From Caldifarciminota bacterium (GTDB lineage: Bacteria; Hydrothermota; Hydrothermia; B15-G9): a DNA stretch of 40,775 nucleotides. A model generated the notes under the pieces. The model was given only the letters and a program-made list of their open reading frames with translations. It was not told the origin of the DNA and ran no database searches. Every line of letters starts with the position of its first letter. Within the stretch, counting starts at the first letter, position 1. The stretch covers positions 1 through 40,775 of the forward strand of contig WGAI01000071.1 in the NCBI GenBank assembly GCA_015489175.1, in the 5' to 3' direction. The position numbers and the translations under genes were made by a program. This document shows positions 24,172 through 33,346 of the stretch, one piece after another.

Positions 24172-25896
24172 ATGAAATACGAACCGCTTGTTAGCCTCGA
24201 AAATGTTAGTTTTGAATATGTTGAGGGGAATCCCGTCCTCAGCAACATCAATCTGGAGCTCAAAGAGGGGGAGAGGATACTCATCGTCGGGCCTTCCGGA
24301 TGCGGGAAATCCACACTCGGCTTGATCATTGCGGCCCTTATCCCCGAACATGTTTACGGGAAATTTGCAGGCGGAGCTTACTATCGGCCGGACATCTCGC
24401 AAAAGGTCGGAATCGTGTTTCAGGACCCCGAATCGCAATTTGTGACATTTCGCGTTCTCGATGAAGTGGCGTTCGGCCCCGAAAACCTTGGGTTTAAGCC
24501 ATCGAAAATTATGAAGGTCGTAAAGAAGTCGCTCGAATTCGTCAACATGCTCCACAAAAAATACGACCTCATCTCGGAACTTTCGGGCGGGGAGAAACAG
24601 AGGATTGCACTTGCATCGGTCGTGGCGATGGAACCCGAGCTCGTTATTCTCGACGAACCCACTGCAATGTTAGACCCTGCCGCAACAGAGCATTTCCTTT
24701 CATACATTCCGAAACTTAACTCCAAGGGGCTTGTGATAATCGAACACAAGATTGACAGCCTCCTCGAAGCTATAGACCGGGTCATAGCAATGTCGCCGAA
24801 TGGCACAATCGCCTTTTCAGGCACCGTCTCCGAGGTATTTGTGGGGCACTTTGACGAGCTCATAGCCAATGGAACAAGCGTTCCACGGGTCATTTTGATA
24901 CTCAAAGAGTTTGAGAAGCGTGGACTTCTGGAACTGGCCTCGTCCCAATTCATACCGTCGCCGCGAAGCGTTATCAGAAAACTGGTAACAACTGGAATAG
25001 CCGACAAAATAGCTCGCCTTGAATGGAATTTCGAGGTTCAAAAGAGGAGTGGCGATAAGGAGATCATTCTCAGGGCAAAAGACCTCGTGTTTACATATCC
25101 CAACGGCATGCGCGCGGTCAACAACGCATCCATCGAGATCGAGGCGGGAGAGATCGTAGCTTTAGTCGGCAGGAACGGGTCAGGCAAAACCACACTCATG
25201 GATCTGATAGCTGGTATCAAAACCCCGGACCACGGTGAGATCGAGTTCCTCGGCAAAAGGATTGAGGAATACCCACCTGAGGAATTCTTCTCCTTGGTAG
25301 GTTATGTCTTTCAAAATCCCGAACATCAATTTGTGATGCCGACCGTTTTCGAGGAAATAGCCTTTGAGTTTAGAAAGCTCGGCTTCTCAGAAAGAGAGGT
25401 AAAGTATCGGACGATGGAGCTTCTGGAAAGGCTCTTACTTGCGGACAAAGCGCATAAAAACCCGTTCAGGCTAAGTCAGGGCGAAAAGAGACGGCTATCT
25501 CTTGGGACAGCGCTCGTGGGCAACCGCAAACTCCTGATATTGGATGAGCCCACATTCGGTCAGGACAGAAGGGCTGCCCTGAACCTGATTGAACTCGGCA
25601 AAGAGCTCAGCGCTCAGGGCACTGCGATGCTGATCGTTACGCACGATATGGATATCACATTCGAGGAATGCAACAGGATAGTCGTAATGTCTATGGGGGA
25701 AATCATCTGGGACGGCATGCCACACGAACTCGTAAACAAAGACGACATAATGAGTTTAAGTGGACTGAGGTTGCCAACCGTGGCAAAGGTATCGAAAGAG
25801 ATCTCCCAGATCGTCCATGATTTTCCTATGCTGATTAACCTGTCTCAGTGGAGGCAGGTTGCATCAAAACTTCAGGAGATGGAGGTGGGAAATTGA
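24172..25896 (+). CDS. Twin ABC ATPase of energy-coupling-factor (CbiO/EcfA) type
   Basis: 574 residues with two complete ABC domains in tandem. First: Walker A GPSGCGKST (residues 40-48), Q-loop FQDPESQF, signature LSGGEKQR, Walker B LVILDEP. Second (from about residue 295): Walker A GRNGSGKTT, Q-loop FQNPEHQF, signature LSQGEKRR, Walker B LLILDEP. The Q-loop form FQ(D/N)PE-x-QF is typical of ECF transporter ATPases, which energise vitamin or metal uptake. The usual transmembrane partners EcfT and an S component are not in the window, so the substrate is unknown. The next gene starts in the stop codon (TTGA). Confidence 0.9.
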   Translation: MKYEPLVSLENVSFEYVEGNPVLSNINLELKEGERILIVGPSGCGKSTLGLIIAALIPEHVYGKFAGGAYYRPDISQKVGIVFQDPESQFVTFRVLDEVAFGPENLGFKPSKIMKVVKKSLEFVNMLHKKYDLISELSGGEKQRIALASVVAMEPELVILDEPTAMLDPAATEHFLSYIPKLNSKGLVIIEHKIDSLLEAIDRVIAMSPNGTIAFSGTVSEVFVGHFDELIANGTSVPRVILILKEFEKRGLLELASSQFIPSPRSVIRKLVTTGIADKIARLEWNFEVQKRSGDKEIILRAKDLVFTYPNGMRAVNNASIEIEAGEIVALVGRNGSGKTTLMDLIAGIKTPDHGEIEFLGKRIEEYPPEEFFSLVGYVFQNPEHQFVMPTVFEEIAFEFRKLGFSEREVKYRTMELLERLLLADKAHKNPFRLSQGEKRRLSLGTALVGNRKLLILDEPTFGQDRRAALNLIELGKELSAQGTAMLIVTHDMDITFEECNRIVVMSMGEIIWDGMPHELVNKDDIMSLSGLRLPTVAKVSKEISQIVHDFPMLINLSQWRQVASKLQEMEVGN

Positions 25897-26129
25897 TTAA
25901 CATGGGAGATGGGAAAAAGAAAAAGGGCAGGGAAGAAAAACTTGTCGAAGATGAGCTTCTTTCCATTGACGCTGAGCTTGCAGGTATGCCTGAGGTCGGG
26001 GTGGTCACGCTCAAATGCCCTGTCGATGGCTGCGACTACACGGAGTTCGTTCCGGAATATGACCCGATGAATGTGCCCGTGTGCCCACATCACGGGGTAA
26101 AACTTAAACTGGTGAAGAGAAATGGGTGA
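25893..26129 (+). CDS. Small zinc-ribbon-like protein
   Basis: 78 residues from TTG 25893, which overlaps the ABC stop codon as TTGA and has GGAGGTGGG about 8 bases upstream. ATG 25902, three codons later, is the alternative but is too far from that site. The N-terminus is a lysine-rich charged stretch. The C-terminal half has CPVDGC then CPHHG, a plausible single zinc site of four Cys/His ligands. It does not match a family I can name. It is locked into the operon on both sides (the next gene overlaps by 8 bases), so its product is probably needed together with the membrane protein or ABC ATPase. Confidence 0.72.
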   Translation: MINMGDGKKKKGREEKLVEDELLSIDAELAGMPEVGVVTLKCPVDGCDYTEFVPEYDPMNVPVCPHHGVKLKLVKRNG

Positions 26130-27060
26130 TCTCTGGAAACAACTCACAAAATCACTAAGCCCTCAGTGGCTTCTGTTCTCATTTATGCCTGCCTTCGCCT
26201 TCTGGTTCCTCGCACTTGGCGGATGGGCTGTGCACGAACACAAACTTCGCCAGCTTATTCAGAATCCGGGAGTGTTTGAGAGTGTCATATTCCTTGTGCT
26301 TGTAATTCTATCAGCATGGATTTTGTCCATGCTGTCAAAAAACATCGTCATGTTTTTTGAAGGGTATCTTCTGCCGTCACGGCTGAGAAGAAAATTTCTT
26401 GCGCGTGAGATCAGGAGATGGGAGGCGATGAGAAGGAAATGGGCAACACTCGTCCGCGAATTGAAGAACAAAAGCCGACGGGACGCCGATTACATCGATA
26501 AGCTCAACCAGTTCAGGATGATAGACTCGATACTCGTTTACAACTTCCCGTCCAGAAGGGAAAACATCATGCCGACGGACATCGGGAACATCCTGAAGGC
26601 CTCTGAAGAATACCCTCGCCTCAGGTATGGCATTGATCCCATTGTGCTGTGGGAACATCTCTATTCACAATTGCCCCTTGAGATGAAGAGCTCGATAGAC
26701 ACGGCTTTCAACGAAATGGCACTCATGCTGACATCATCACTGCTGTCATTCCTGCTCGCCGTTGAATGGTTCGCACTCGCTGCGCTCAAGGCGGTTACGA
26801 CAGGCGACATGGTGAAATGGCTCCTCGCATTCCTGTTCCTGTTCATGTTCCTTCTGTTCAGCATAGACTTTTACAAAATTTCGGTAATCGCAGCGCTCAA
26901 GTTCTCAAAGCTCATAAGGGCATCTTTCGATCTCTATCGCGATAAGCTGGCAAGGGAGTTGGGCTACGACCTGCCGAAATCGTTGAGCGATGAGCTCAGG
27001 TTCTGGAGATCAATAACACTCTTCTTCTATCGAGGAATCCCACCTGAGGGCATAAAATAA
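26122..27060 (+). CDS. Membrane protein of unknown function
   Basis: 312 residues. Four hydrophobic segments are visible: two near the N-terminus (about 15-37 and 52-72) and two at about 205-230 and 234-256. Between the pairs is a basic cytoplasmic-looking domain of about 130 residues. It includes the stretch PTDIGNILKASEEYPRLRYG followed by an acidic and aromatic IDPIVLWEHLYSQLP segment, a pattern I associate with uncharacterised bacterial membrane proteins. No catalytic motif is seen. Its start overlaps the zinc-ribbon gene by 8 bases and its stop is 6 bases before the DUF58 gene. It may anchor one of these partners at the membrane; that is inference. Confidence 0.75.
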   Translation: MGDLWKQLTKSLSPQWLLFSFMPAFAFWFLALGGWAVHEHKLRQLIQNPGVFESVIFLVLVILSAWILSMLSKNIVMFFEGYLLPSRLRRKFLAREIRRWEAMRRKWATLVRELKNKSRRDADYIDKLNQFRMIDSILVYNFPSRRENIMPTDIGNILKASEEYPRLRYGIDPIVLWEHLYSQLPLEMKSSIDTAFNEMALMLTSSLLSFLLAVEWFALAALKAVTTGDMVKWLLAFLFLFMFLLFSIDFYKISVIAALKFSKLIRASFDLYRDKLARELGYDLPKSLSDELRFWRSITLFFYRGIPPEGIK

Positions 27061-27066
27061 GCTCCT

Positions 27067-27951
27067 ATGAAAAGGACAGGCGAAAAGAGCATCCTCGACC
27101 CGGAAATCGCATTGAGGATAAAACGGCTCGACCTCAGGGCTAAGCTCGTGGTGGAAGGCTTCATGGTGGGATACCACAGAAGTCCATATCACGGCTTTTC
27201 AGTGGAGTTTGCGGAGCATAGGGCATACACTCCGGGCGACGACATCCGATGGCTGGACTGGCGCGTCCTCGCCCGAACCGAAAGGCTTTATATCCGGAAG
27301 TTCGAGGAAGAGACCAACCTGAGGGCTTATATCGTAATCGATACATCCGGGTCGATGGGTTTTGAAAACAAATTGGACTATGCCGTTACGCTCGCATCCG
27401 CTTTCGCTTATATCCTGCATTTTCAGCGTGATGCGTTCGGGCTTATAACCTTTTCGGAAGGCATAAACCTGTTTTTGCCGCCGCACTCCACGACACTCCA
27501 CAGGCGGAGGTTTCTCTCAATGCTCCAGTCCGTTCAGGCAGGCGGCAAAACCGACACAAAATCCATCTTCAACACGCTTGCGGAGAACATGAAAAAGAAG
27601 GGGCTCATCCTGTTCCTGTCGGATTTCTACGGCGACACATCGGGGTTCATCAGAGGCCTGAAAATACTGCGGCGGATGGGTAACGAGGTCATAGCCTTTC
27701 AGATCATAGCGCCATCGGAGACCGACCTGAGGGGGAAATCGGCGATATTCGAGGACATGGAAACAGGCGAAAGGCTGCAATTCGACCCACAAACCATGAA
27801 AAAAACCTACCACGAGATACTTGACTCTTACATTCAGGAGGTTAAAACCTCTCTCAGAGCTGGACTTGTGGAATATGAACTAATGACGACGGACACACCA
27901 TTTGACATAGCGCTTATGAAATTCCTTAAAAAGCGGGAGAAGATCAGATGA
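27067..27951 (+). CDS. DUF58 protein with VWA-like domain
   Basis: 294 residues. The DUF58 core is clear: EFAEHRAYTPGDDIRWLDWRVLARTERLYIRKFEE is the family block (residues 48-81). It is followed by a von Willebrand factor A-like domain with an intact metal site DTSGSMG (Asp92). DUF58 proteins are usually encoded with a MoxR AAA+ ATPase and Bat membrane proteins and are thought to help assemble or stress-protect envelope or metal-dependent complexes. Here the Bat partner follows (4-base ATGA overlap), but no MoxR gene is in the window. No ribosome binding site precedes ATG 27067, so translation probably depends on the upstream gene 6 bases away. Confidence 0.92.
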   Translation: MKRTGEKSILDPEIALRIKRLDLRAKLVVEGFMVGYHRSPYHGFSVEFAEHRAYTPGDDIRWLDWRVLARTERLYIRKFEEETNLRAYIVIDTSGSMGFENKLDYAVTLASAFAYILHFQRDAFGLITFSEGINLFLPPHSTTLHRRRFLSMLQSVQAGGKTDTKSIFNTLAENMKKKGLILFLSDFYGDTSGFIRGLKILRRMGNEVIAFQIIAPSETDLRGKSAIFEDMETGERLQFDPQTMKKTYHEILDSYIQEVKTSLRAGLVEYELMTTDTPFDIALMKFLKKREKIR

Positions 27952-29678
27952 ACTTCTCGAACCCGACAGCCCTTTATTTCTTGCCTATGGCACTCATCCC
28001 GATTCTGATACACCTCCTCGGCAGAAGAACAAGGCGCAGGGTAAAATTTCCATGGATCGAGTTGCTCAGGAAGGCATCAACAGAAGGCAGAAGGCGAAGG
28101 ACACCTTTCGAGATCATACTGCTGATCATCAGGACGCTCCTAATCCTGCTTCTGATACTCGCATTCGCAAATCCCGTCCACATAGGGAACCTCAAAGGCA
28201 TAAAGACCCTGTGGGTGGACATATCGCACAGCATGAGCCCTTATATCTCCGATGAGGGTAAATTCATCAGAAATATCAGGGAGATGATCCCCAATGTCGA
28301 GGTCAAATTCTTCGCAGACCGCCAGATAGATGTGAATTCACCGGAAAAGACATATTTTGCCTCGTCGCTGAAGTCCCTGAGTGGAAACTCGGTGATTTTC
28401 ACGGATCTACAAAGGAATATGCTGGAGGGCTCTCACATAAAAGGTCACACCGTGATATTCGTCCCGCAAAAGAGGGTCGCCAACCGAGGGATTGTCGAAT
28501 TTGAGACGGATGTGCCGTTTGCCACAGCGGACATGCCTGTGCCATTCTCCATAAAAGTCGAGAATTACTCAGCCGAGCCTTGGAGCGGTAAGGTGGAACT
28601 CAAGAACAGCGGCGTTACTGTCAGGGGGTGGGAAACATATCTTAAGCCGTGGGAGAGCGTTACATACAGGGACACGATCACAATTCACGGAAGCGAACTT
28701 GAGGCCTCTCTGCTTCCCGGCGATGAACTTGACGGGGATGACAGGCGTTTTGCGTTCGTGCCACTGCTATCCAGTGTGAAAGTGGTGATGAATAGGCAGA
28801 ACAGGTATCTTTCGGCGGCGCTAAGACCCGTTGGAATAGAAGCGCCGTTTGAGATCTCGGTCGTCACAGGGAAGATAGATTATCCAACCGCCGCAGGTGC
28901 AGATGTCGTGTTTCTAACCTCGCCGCTTTCTGTAAGCGAGCTGAATCTCGCAAAAGTGGCCGCATCTTCGGGCAAAGGCGTGGTGTTGTTCGTGGGGGAT
29001 TCGTCGTCCGCCGAGCTCATCAGGAAACAATTGGGCATCAACATTCACAAAGTCGGCGTTTCAAGCATCGGGGACTATATGTTTTATCGGCTCTGGTCGA
29101 TAGCGGACGGAGTGCCGCTTTTGAAGGACGACAGGGGCAACCCCATCGCCGCATACGCAGACAATATCATCGTGTGCGGATTTTTGCCAGACCCTTCCAA
29201 CACCGACTTCATCTACTCGCCGTCTTTTCCTCCATTCGTAAATCGCATAGCCCTGACATCGCTGCACAGGACAACCGTTTATTATGTCCATCCCGATACC
29301 ATGCTGACAGTGCCGTCCTACACAACATCGCTACTTACCCTCAAACTGCCAAACGGCAAGGAGCTGCCCATCACGCCTTTCATGGGCAAAGGCGGGTATT
29401 TCGTCAGGATAGGGCCGTTTAAAACAGTCGGGATTTACAATCTGGTCAATCAGAAAGATGAAGTCCTTGCTGTTATAGTCGTGAACCTCGATCCGAAGGA
29501 ATCAGATGTGCGACCGGCTAACGCTCATGATCTCAAGGCGACTTTCGAGAATTATGAGATCATAAAATCTCTGGAAGGCAAAGGCGTTTCTATGAGAGGA
29601 AAGCTTCTGTGGGCTGCCCTGCTTATCTTCCTGATCGAGGTGTTAACCATACTCATCATGAGAATCAAAAATATTTGA
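27948..29678 (+). CDS. BatA-like membrane protein (aerotolerance N-terminal domain)
   Basis: 576 residues. The N-terminus is the BatA domain: FSNPTALYFLPMALIPILIHLLGRR, then VKFPWIELLRKA and a second hydrophobic helix ending AFANPV. A long extracytoplasmic-looking region follows, including CARDB/BatA-type beta strands and a Rossmann-like part (ADVVFLTSPLSVSEL). A final membrane helix lies at the C-terminus (LWAALLIFLIEVLTILI). It would sit in the inner membrane beside the DUF58 product. It is the last gene of the five-gene unit. Its last 14 bases overlap the convergent Mut7-C gene, and no terminator is seen. Confidence 0.87.
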   Translation: MNFSNPTALYFLPMALIPILIHLLGRRTRRRVKFPWIELLRKASTEGRRRRTPFEIILLIIRTLLILLLILAFANPVHIGNLKGIKTLWVDISHSMSPYISDEGKFIRNIREMIPNVEVKFFADRQIDVNSPEKTYFASSLKSLSGNSVIFTDLQRNMLEGSHIKGHTVIFVPQKRVANRGIVEFETDVPFATADMPVPFSIKVENYSAEPWSGKVELKNSGVTVRGWETYLKPWESVTYRDTITIHGSELEASLLPGDELDGDDRRFAFVPLLSSVKVVMNRQNRYLSAALRPVGIEAPFEISVVTGKIDYPTAAGADVVFLTSPLSVSELNLAKVAASSGKGVVLFVGDSSSAELIRKQLGINIHKVGVSSIGDYMFYRLWSIADGVPLLKDDRGNPIAAYADNIIVCGFLPDPSNTDFIYSPSFPPFVNRIALTSLHRTTVYYVHPDTMLTVPSYTTSLLTLKLPNGKELPITPFMGKGGYFVRIGPFKTVGIYNLVNQKDEVLAVIVVNLDPKESDVRPANAHDLKATFENYEIIKSLEGKGVSMRGKLLWAALLIFLIEVLTILIMRIKNI

Positions 29679-30165
29679 TCTTTTTAGCAAGCTCTTCGCC
29701 CAGAACGAGCTTAATCCTGTTAATCATAGCTTCTGTATGCGTTCCCTTCCAGTAAATCCTGTGGCATTTCGGACATATTGAGAATTCATCGTGGGTTATG
29801 TAAATGAAATAAGGCACTTTTAGCTTAACATCCTCCTTGTTTTTGACTCTTTCGAGCTCTGCATTGCACTCTATGCATCTCGTAAACGGCCTTATGTGAC
29901 GGAGAAGACCGAATTTTTCAACAACTTCTCTAACCTGAAGGTTTGTTTTCTCGCTGCTCAGGAAAAACACCTTCACATTACGGGGCACCCGTATCTTGCT
30001 GAACTTGAGGTTTCTTGTGAGGATCACCCTGTTTTCCAACAACGCCCTGCGAATCAAAAACTCAGGATTTCCACTCCTTTCATACTCAGCATCGAAGCCG
30101 AGCATCCTCAGCCAACGGGCGAGCTTTCCCGCCATAGAATCAACAAGAAATTTGACAGGCTTCAT
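29665..30165 (-). CDS. Mut7-C (PIN-like ribonuclease) domain protein
   Basis: 166 residues from ATG 30165, which begins 1 base after the stop of the caspase-like gene (TAATATG); a TTG at 30177 is the alternative. The N-terminal half has FLVDSMAGKLARWLRMLGFDAEY and ILTRN, the acidic PIN-like core of Mut7-C. The C-terminal half has CIEC and CPKCHRIYWKGTH, a four-cysteine zinc ribbon. The family, named from the C-terminal part of exonuclease Mut-7, is predicted to cleave RNA. Translation is coupled to the caspase-like gene. Its 3' end overlaps the convergent BatA-like gene by 14 bases. Confidence 0.9.
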   Translation of the reverse strand: MKPVKFLVDSMAGKLARWLRMLGFDAEYERSGNPEFLIRRALLENRVILTRNLKFSKIRVPRNVKVFFLSSEKTNLQVREVVEKFGLLRHIRPFTRCIECNAELERVKNKEDVKLKVPYFIYITHDEFSICPKCHRIYWKGTHTEAMINRIKLVLGEELAKKIKYF

Positions 30166-30166
30166 A

Positions 30167-32326
30167 TTACCTGACAATCAGGAAAATAGGCTGATTTGAA
30201 TTCACATTGCCAAGCGAAAATGGATGTTGCGGAATGCGGTAAGGCGTAACAAATTTCTCATCAAAATAATTCTTGACTTCATGAATAACATAATTCCATA
30301 GTTCCTTAACCGTAAGGACATTATCGCTGTTATAATCCGCATATCCTCGTAGTCCTTGAAGCATAAAATAAGTAAACACACCATGTCCAAGCTCTGCGTC
30401 CTCGACAGAGGGTTCATTTTTGTAAGATGAGAAGAGGAATATTCTGGAGTTAGGTTTCTTCACCGTTATCTTTTTGAACATAAGGCTACCACCACGAAAT
30501 ACAGTTGTAACCAGAGGCTCTGTATTGTCTTCCGTGCCTGCGTAGCACGCATCAATTACCACCAAAATGAGTCCGGCATTTGATTTATCTATCTCCTCAG
30601 CAAGCCAATGATACGAGATAGCTGTCCGAACAGTGGTATCCTTCACAGTGAGGATCTCGCGCTGCTGTTCTTCGTCCCAGTATAGACTATCCTCCCATAA
30701 AGTATTGTAACAAAGCAAATAATTCTCCCTACGTGCGATATCGAGATACCCGTGAGTTGCAAAATAGAGTAAGACAACATCGTTCGTATCAGCAGTGGAA
30801 AGAACTTGGTGCATAAGAGCCTTAGCACTATCGGAAATAAAATCAGTGCCCACAAGCGCATAAGGATAGAACTCTGCGTAGCTGTTAGGAGCTAATTCGT
30901 TAAGCAACATAGATAAGGATATGGCATCCTTCTCGGCAAAGTTGAGAGGCGGATATCCGTTGCTTATGCTGTTCGTGTTTGTTCCCATGACTATGTAGTG
31001 AAATCGCTTTTCCCTAAGGAAATTACGGGGATCAGGTTGCTTATCAACTGCAATCTTATCCAAATCTTTTGGCGTTTCGTATTCAGGGGAGAGAACGAGC
31101 TCATAGATTGTGGAACTTTCTACCCCTTCATGTGGATCTTCGGCTGGGGTCTTCGAATAGAAAAACACCAAATATTTTTCGTCATCGGAGGCTGAAGATA
31201 TCGACAGATCGTAATATAGCAGCGCCTCGCTGTTCTCGGGGCGATATTGTGCTATTTCCTTTGGCCTGCCATCAGGCAAATTTATCGAGAAAAATCTTAT
31301 CGAGCCGGTAGATTTGTCCATCACTCCCATAACCGTGGTGTCTCCGGAAAAGGCAATATCGATTTCGTGCGGTCCCGGAGAATCAAACAGCGGATTCGTG
31401 ATAAGCACCCATTTCATGTCGGTGAGGTCGAAGATACTTAGCCGGGTCAAAGTATCACCCAAAACGAGGTAATAGTGCCCCTTACTGATAATCTCAAGAT
31501 CCTGAACACCTTCCAAAATGGGATCAGGATTAAGTGGACCTTCGTTTATATCAAACACCATGACTCTGCCTTGCTGATCCAAGGCATAGAAATGGATATC
31601 ATCATTGAGGAACCTGATAAGGGAAACGGGGCCACTCATTTTGAAAGAACTTTTGAGTATCAATGTATCTCCCCTGTCAGGACCGGGTATCCTCTGATAT
31701 ACCATTATAGTATTATCGGAATACCCAACACCTACGTAATTCGCGTGTGGAGATATGGCAAGTGCAGTAACCTCAGGGGCATATTTGTTGTTAACAAAAT
31801 ACTGAAAAAAGCCAGACGGAGTTTCCCAACCCCATCCACCCAATTTGTCTTTGAGAATCTTGTTGGCATAAAGGCTTGACCACATACCACCTGCCACAAC
31901 AAGATATCTTCTATCGTCAATTTTACCCATAGAAATTATGTCATACCCACGACCTATGTTGATTTTCAGCATGGACGCCATCAAATCAACAGAATCAAGA
32001 GCCGATGTTTCAATCGGAGCCAAAAAGATGTCACCTTCGAATTTCAAAAAACCCACGACATCCCCGTCAGGTGTCATGGCAAGAGATTTGATTTCGCCTT
32101 CCACATAGTATTCTTTATTTTTTTCAACCACGAATTCAACAGGCTTAATAGGCCTTTCGGGTTCGGCGGGTTTTTGAGGTTCCTCTTTTTCAGTTTCCCG
32201 GGCAACATCATTAGCAATATCAAGGCTAACAGGGTCAGTGCCAATATAGCTGGTCGCCCAGGGCCCCCTATACCCTCCCCCATCCATCGTGATTGCAGCT
32301 GTCAATATCAATACAACGATTGACAT
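30167..32326 (-). CDS. Caspase-family (C14) protein with N-terminal beta-propeller
   Basis: 719 residues. A short hydrophobic N-terminus (residues 2-13) may be a weak signal peptide. A Pro/Glu-rich linker and a WD40-like or YVTN-like beta-propeller follow (about residues 70-420). The C-terminal region is a caspase-fold peptidase with an intact dyad: His525 in YFATHGYLD and Cys594 in IDACYAGT. Near the end, DYNSDNVLTVKELW resembles a Ca-binding EF-hand loop, as in many bacterial caspase homologues that need calcium. GGGGGG precedes ATG 32326. The function and substrate are unknown; roles in regulated proteolysis, cell death or signalling are possible. Confidence 0.88.
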   Translation of the reverse strand: MSIVVLILTAAITMDGGGYRGPWATSYIGTDPVSLDIANDVARETEKEEPQKPAEPERPIKPVEFVVEKNKEYYVEGEIKSLAMTPDGDVVGFLKFEGDIFLAPIETSALDSVDLMASMLKINIGRGYDIISMGKIDDRRYLVVAGGMWSSLYANKILKDKLGGWGWETPSGFFQYFVNNKYAPEVTALAISPHANYVGVGYSDNTIMVYQRIPGPDRGDTLILKSSFKMSGPVSLIRFLNDDIHFYALDQQGRVMVFDINEGPLNPDPILEGVQDLEIISKGHYYLVLGDTLTRLSIFDLTDMKWVLITNPLFDSPGPHEIDIAFSGDTTVMGVMDKSTGSIRFFSINLPDGRPKEIAQYRPENSEALLYYDLSISSASDDEKYLVFFYSKTPAEDPHEGVESSTIYELVLSPEYETPKDLDKIAVDKQPDPRNFLREKRFHYIVMGTNTNSISNGYPPLNFAEKDAISLSMLLNELAPNSYAEFYPYALVGTDFISDSAKALMHQVLSTADTNDVVLLYFATHGYLDIARRENYLLCYNTLWEDSLYWDEEQQREILTVKDTTVRTAISYHWLAEEIDKSNAGLILVVIDACYAGTEDNTEPLVTTVFRGGSLMFKKITVKKPNSRIFLFSSYKNEPSVEDAELGHGVFTYFMLQGLRGYADYNSDNVLTVKELWNYVIHEVKNYFDEKFVTPYRIPQHPFSLGNVNSNQPIFLIVR

Positions 32327-32506
32327 TTTATCCCCCCTTTCTAAGCGTCCATCCTTTGCTTAAAATGTGTTGAAACATAATGACATTGATATTTTAAACT
32401 CCATGTATTAACAGCGCAATCTCCAAGCACCAGAAATTATGCATCAACAAAGATATCAATGGTTCCATAAAGCGTCAAGAGGCCTTACTTTCAGCGAATA
32501 TGAAGT

Positions 32507-33346
32507 TTAGGCACCGATCTCTTTGATTTTTTTAACCACAGCCTCAATCAGCCATGGAGGGGTTGAGGCGCCGGCAGCTACCCCGACATTTTCTACTCCG
32601 TCAAACCACTCCTTTTTCAGTTCATCTGGATGTTCTATGTGATATGAACGAGTATATTTGCTGGCTATCTCATGCAATCTCTTAGTGTTGGAGCTGTTTC
32701 TGCCACCTATAACCACCATGACATCAACTTTCTGAGCCACTTCCATAGTCGCCTTTTGCCGCCTTTCCGTCGTGGCGCAGCGCGTGTTTATAACATGAAC
32801 TTCCTTCGCATACTTCATGGCTGCCCTCACACATGACGCAAACAGGTCGAATGTCATGGTCGTCTGGGACAAAATTCCCACCCGCCTGTTGGCGATGTTC
32901 AGCTTCTCGACTTCCTCAGGTGAGCCAACAACAACAGGTTTGTTCCACGCATGACCGAGTATGCCTATCACCTCAGGATGCTCCTTTTTCCCGACAATTA
33001 TAACCGGGTCATAGCCTTCCTCAACAAGCCTGCGTGCCGCCGATTGAGCATTAAAAACAAAAGGACATGTAGTATCTAAGAGTTTTATACCCTTTTTCTC
33101 AGCTTCCTCATATACCTGCGGTGGCACACCGTGTGTCCTGACCACCACGATTTTTTTGTCGGTCTGGTCAAGGCTATCGACTGCCCTGATGCCTTTGCTC
33201 TCAAGATCTTTGACAACAAATGGGTTATGTATTATCGGGCCAAGGGTGTCAAATCTCAGGCCATCCTCGTAAGCCTTCTCAATCATGTCCATCGCCCTTT
33301 GCACACCAAAGCAAAACCCTGACCCTTCGACTATCGTTATTTTCAT
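32507..33346 (-). CDS. ispH: 4-hydroxy-3-methylbut-2-enyl diphosphate reductase
   Basis: 279 residues. All three iron-sulfur cysteines are present: Cys12 in SGFCFGV, Cys94 in DTTCPFV and Cys190 in NTRCATTERRQ. The substrate-binding histidines His40, His72 and His123 are also seen. It catalyses the last step of the MEP isoprenoid pathway, giving IPP and DMAPP. AGGAACC precedes ATG 33346, and the start overlaps the plsC stop by ATGA. In many bacteria ispH follows cmk and plsC and is fused to or followed by S1 protein; here no S1 gene follows. Confidence 0.97.
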   Translation of the reverse strand: MKITIVEGSGFCFGVQRAMDMIEKAYEDGLRFDTLGPIIHNPFVVKDLESKGIRAVDSLDQTDKKIVVVRTHGVPPQVYEEAEKKGIKLLDTTCPFVFNAQSAARRLVEEGYDPVIIVGKKEHPEVIGILGHAWNKPVVVGSPEEVEKLNIANRRVGILSQTTMTFDLFASCVRAAMKYAKEVHVINTRCATTERRQKATMEVAQKVDVMVVIGGRNSSNTKRLHEIASKYTRSYHIEHPDELKKEWFDGVENVGVAAGASTPPWLIEAVVKKIKEIGA

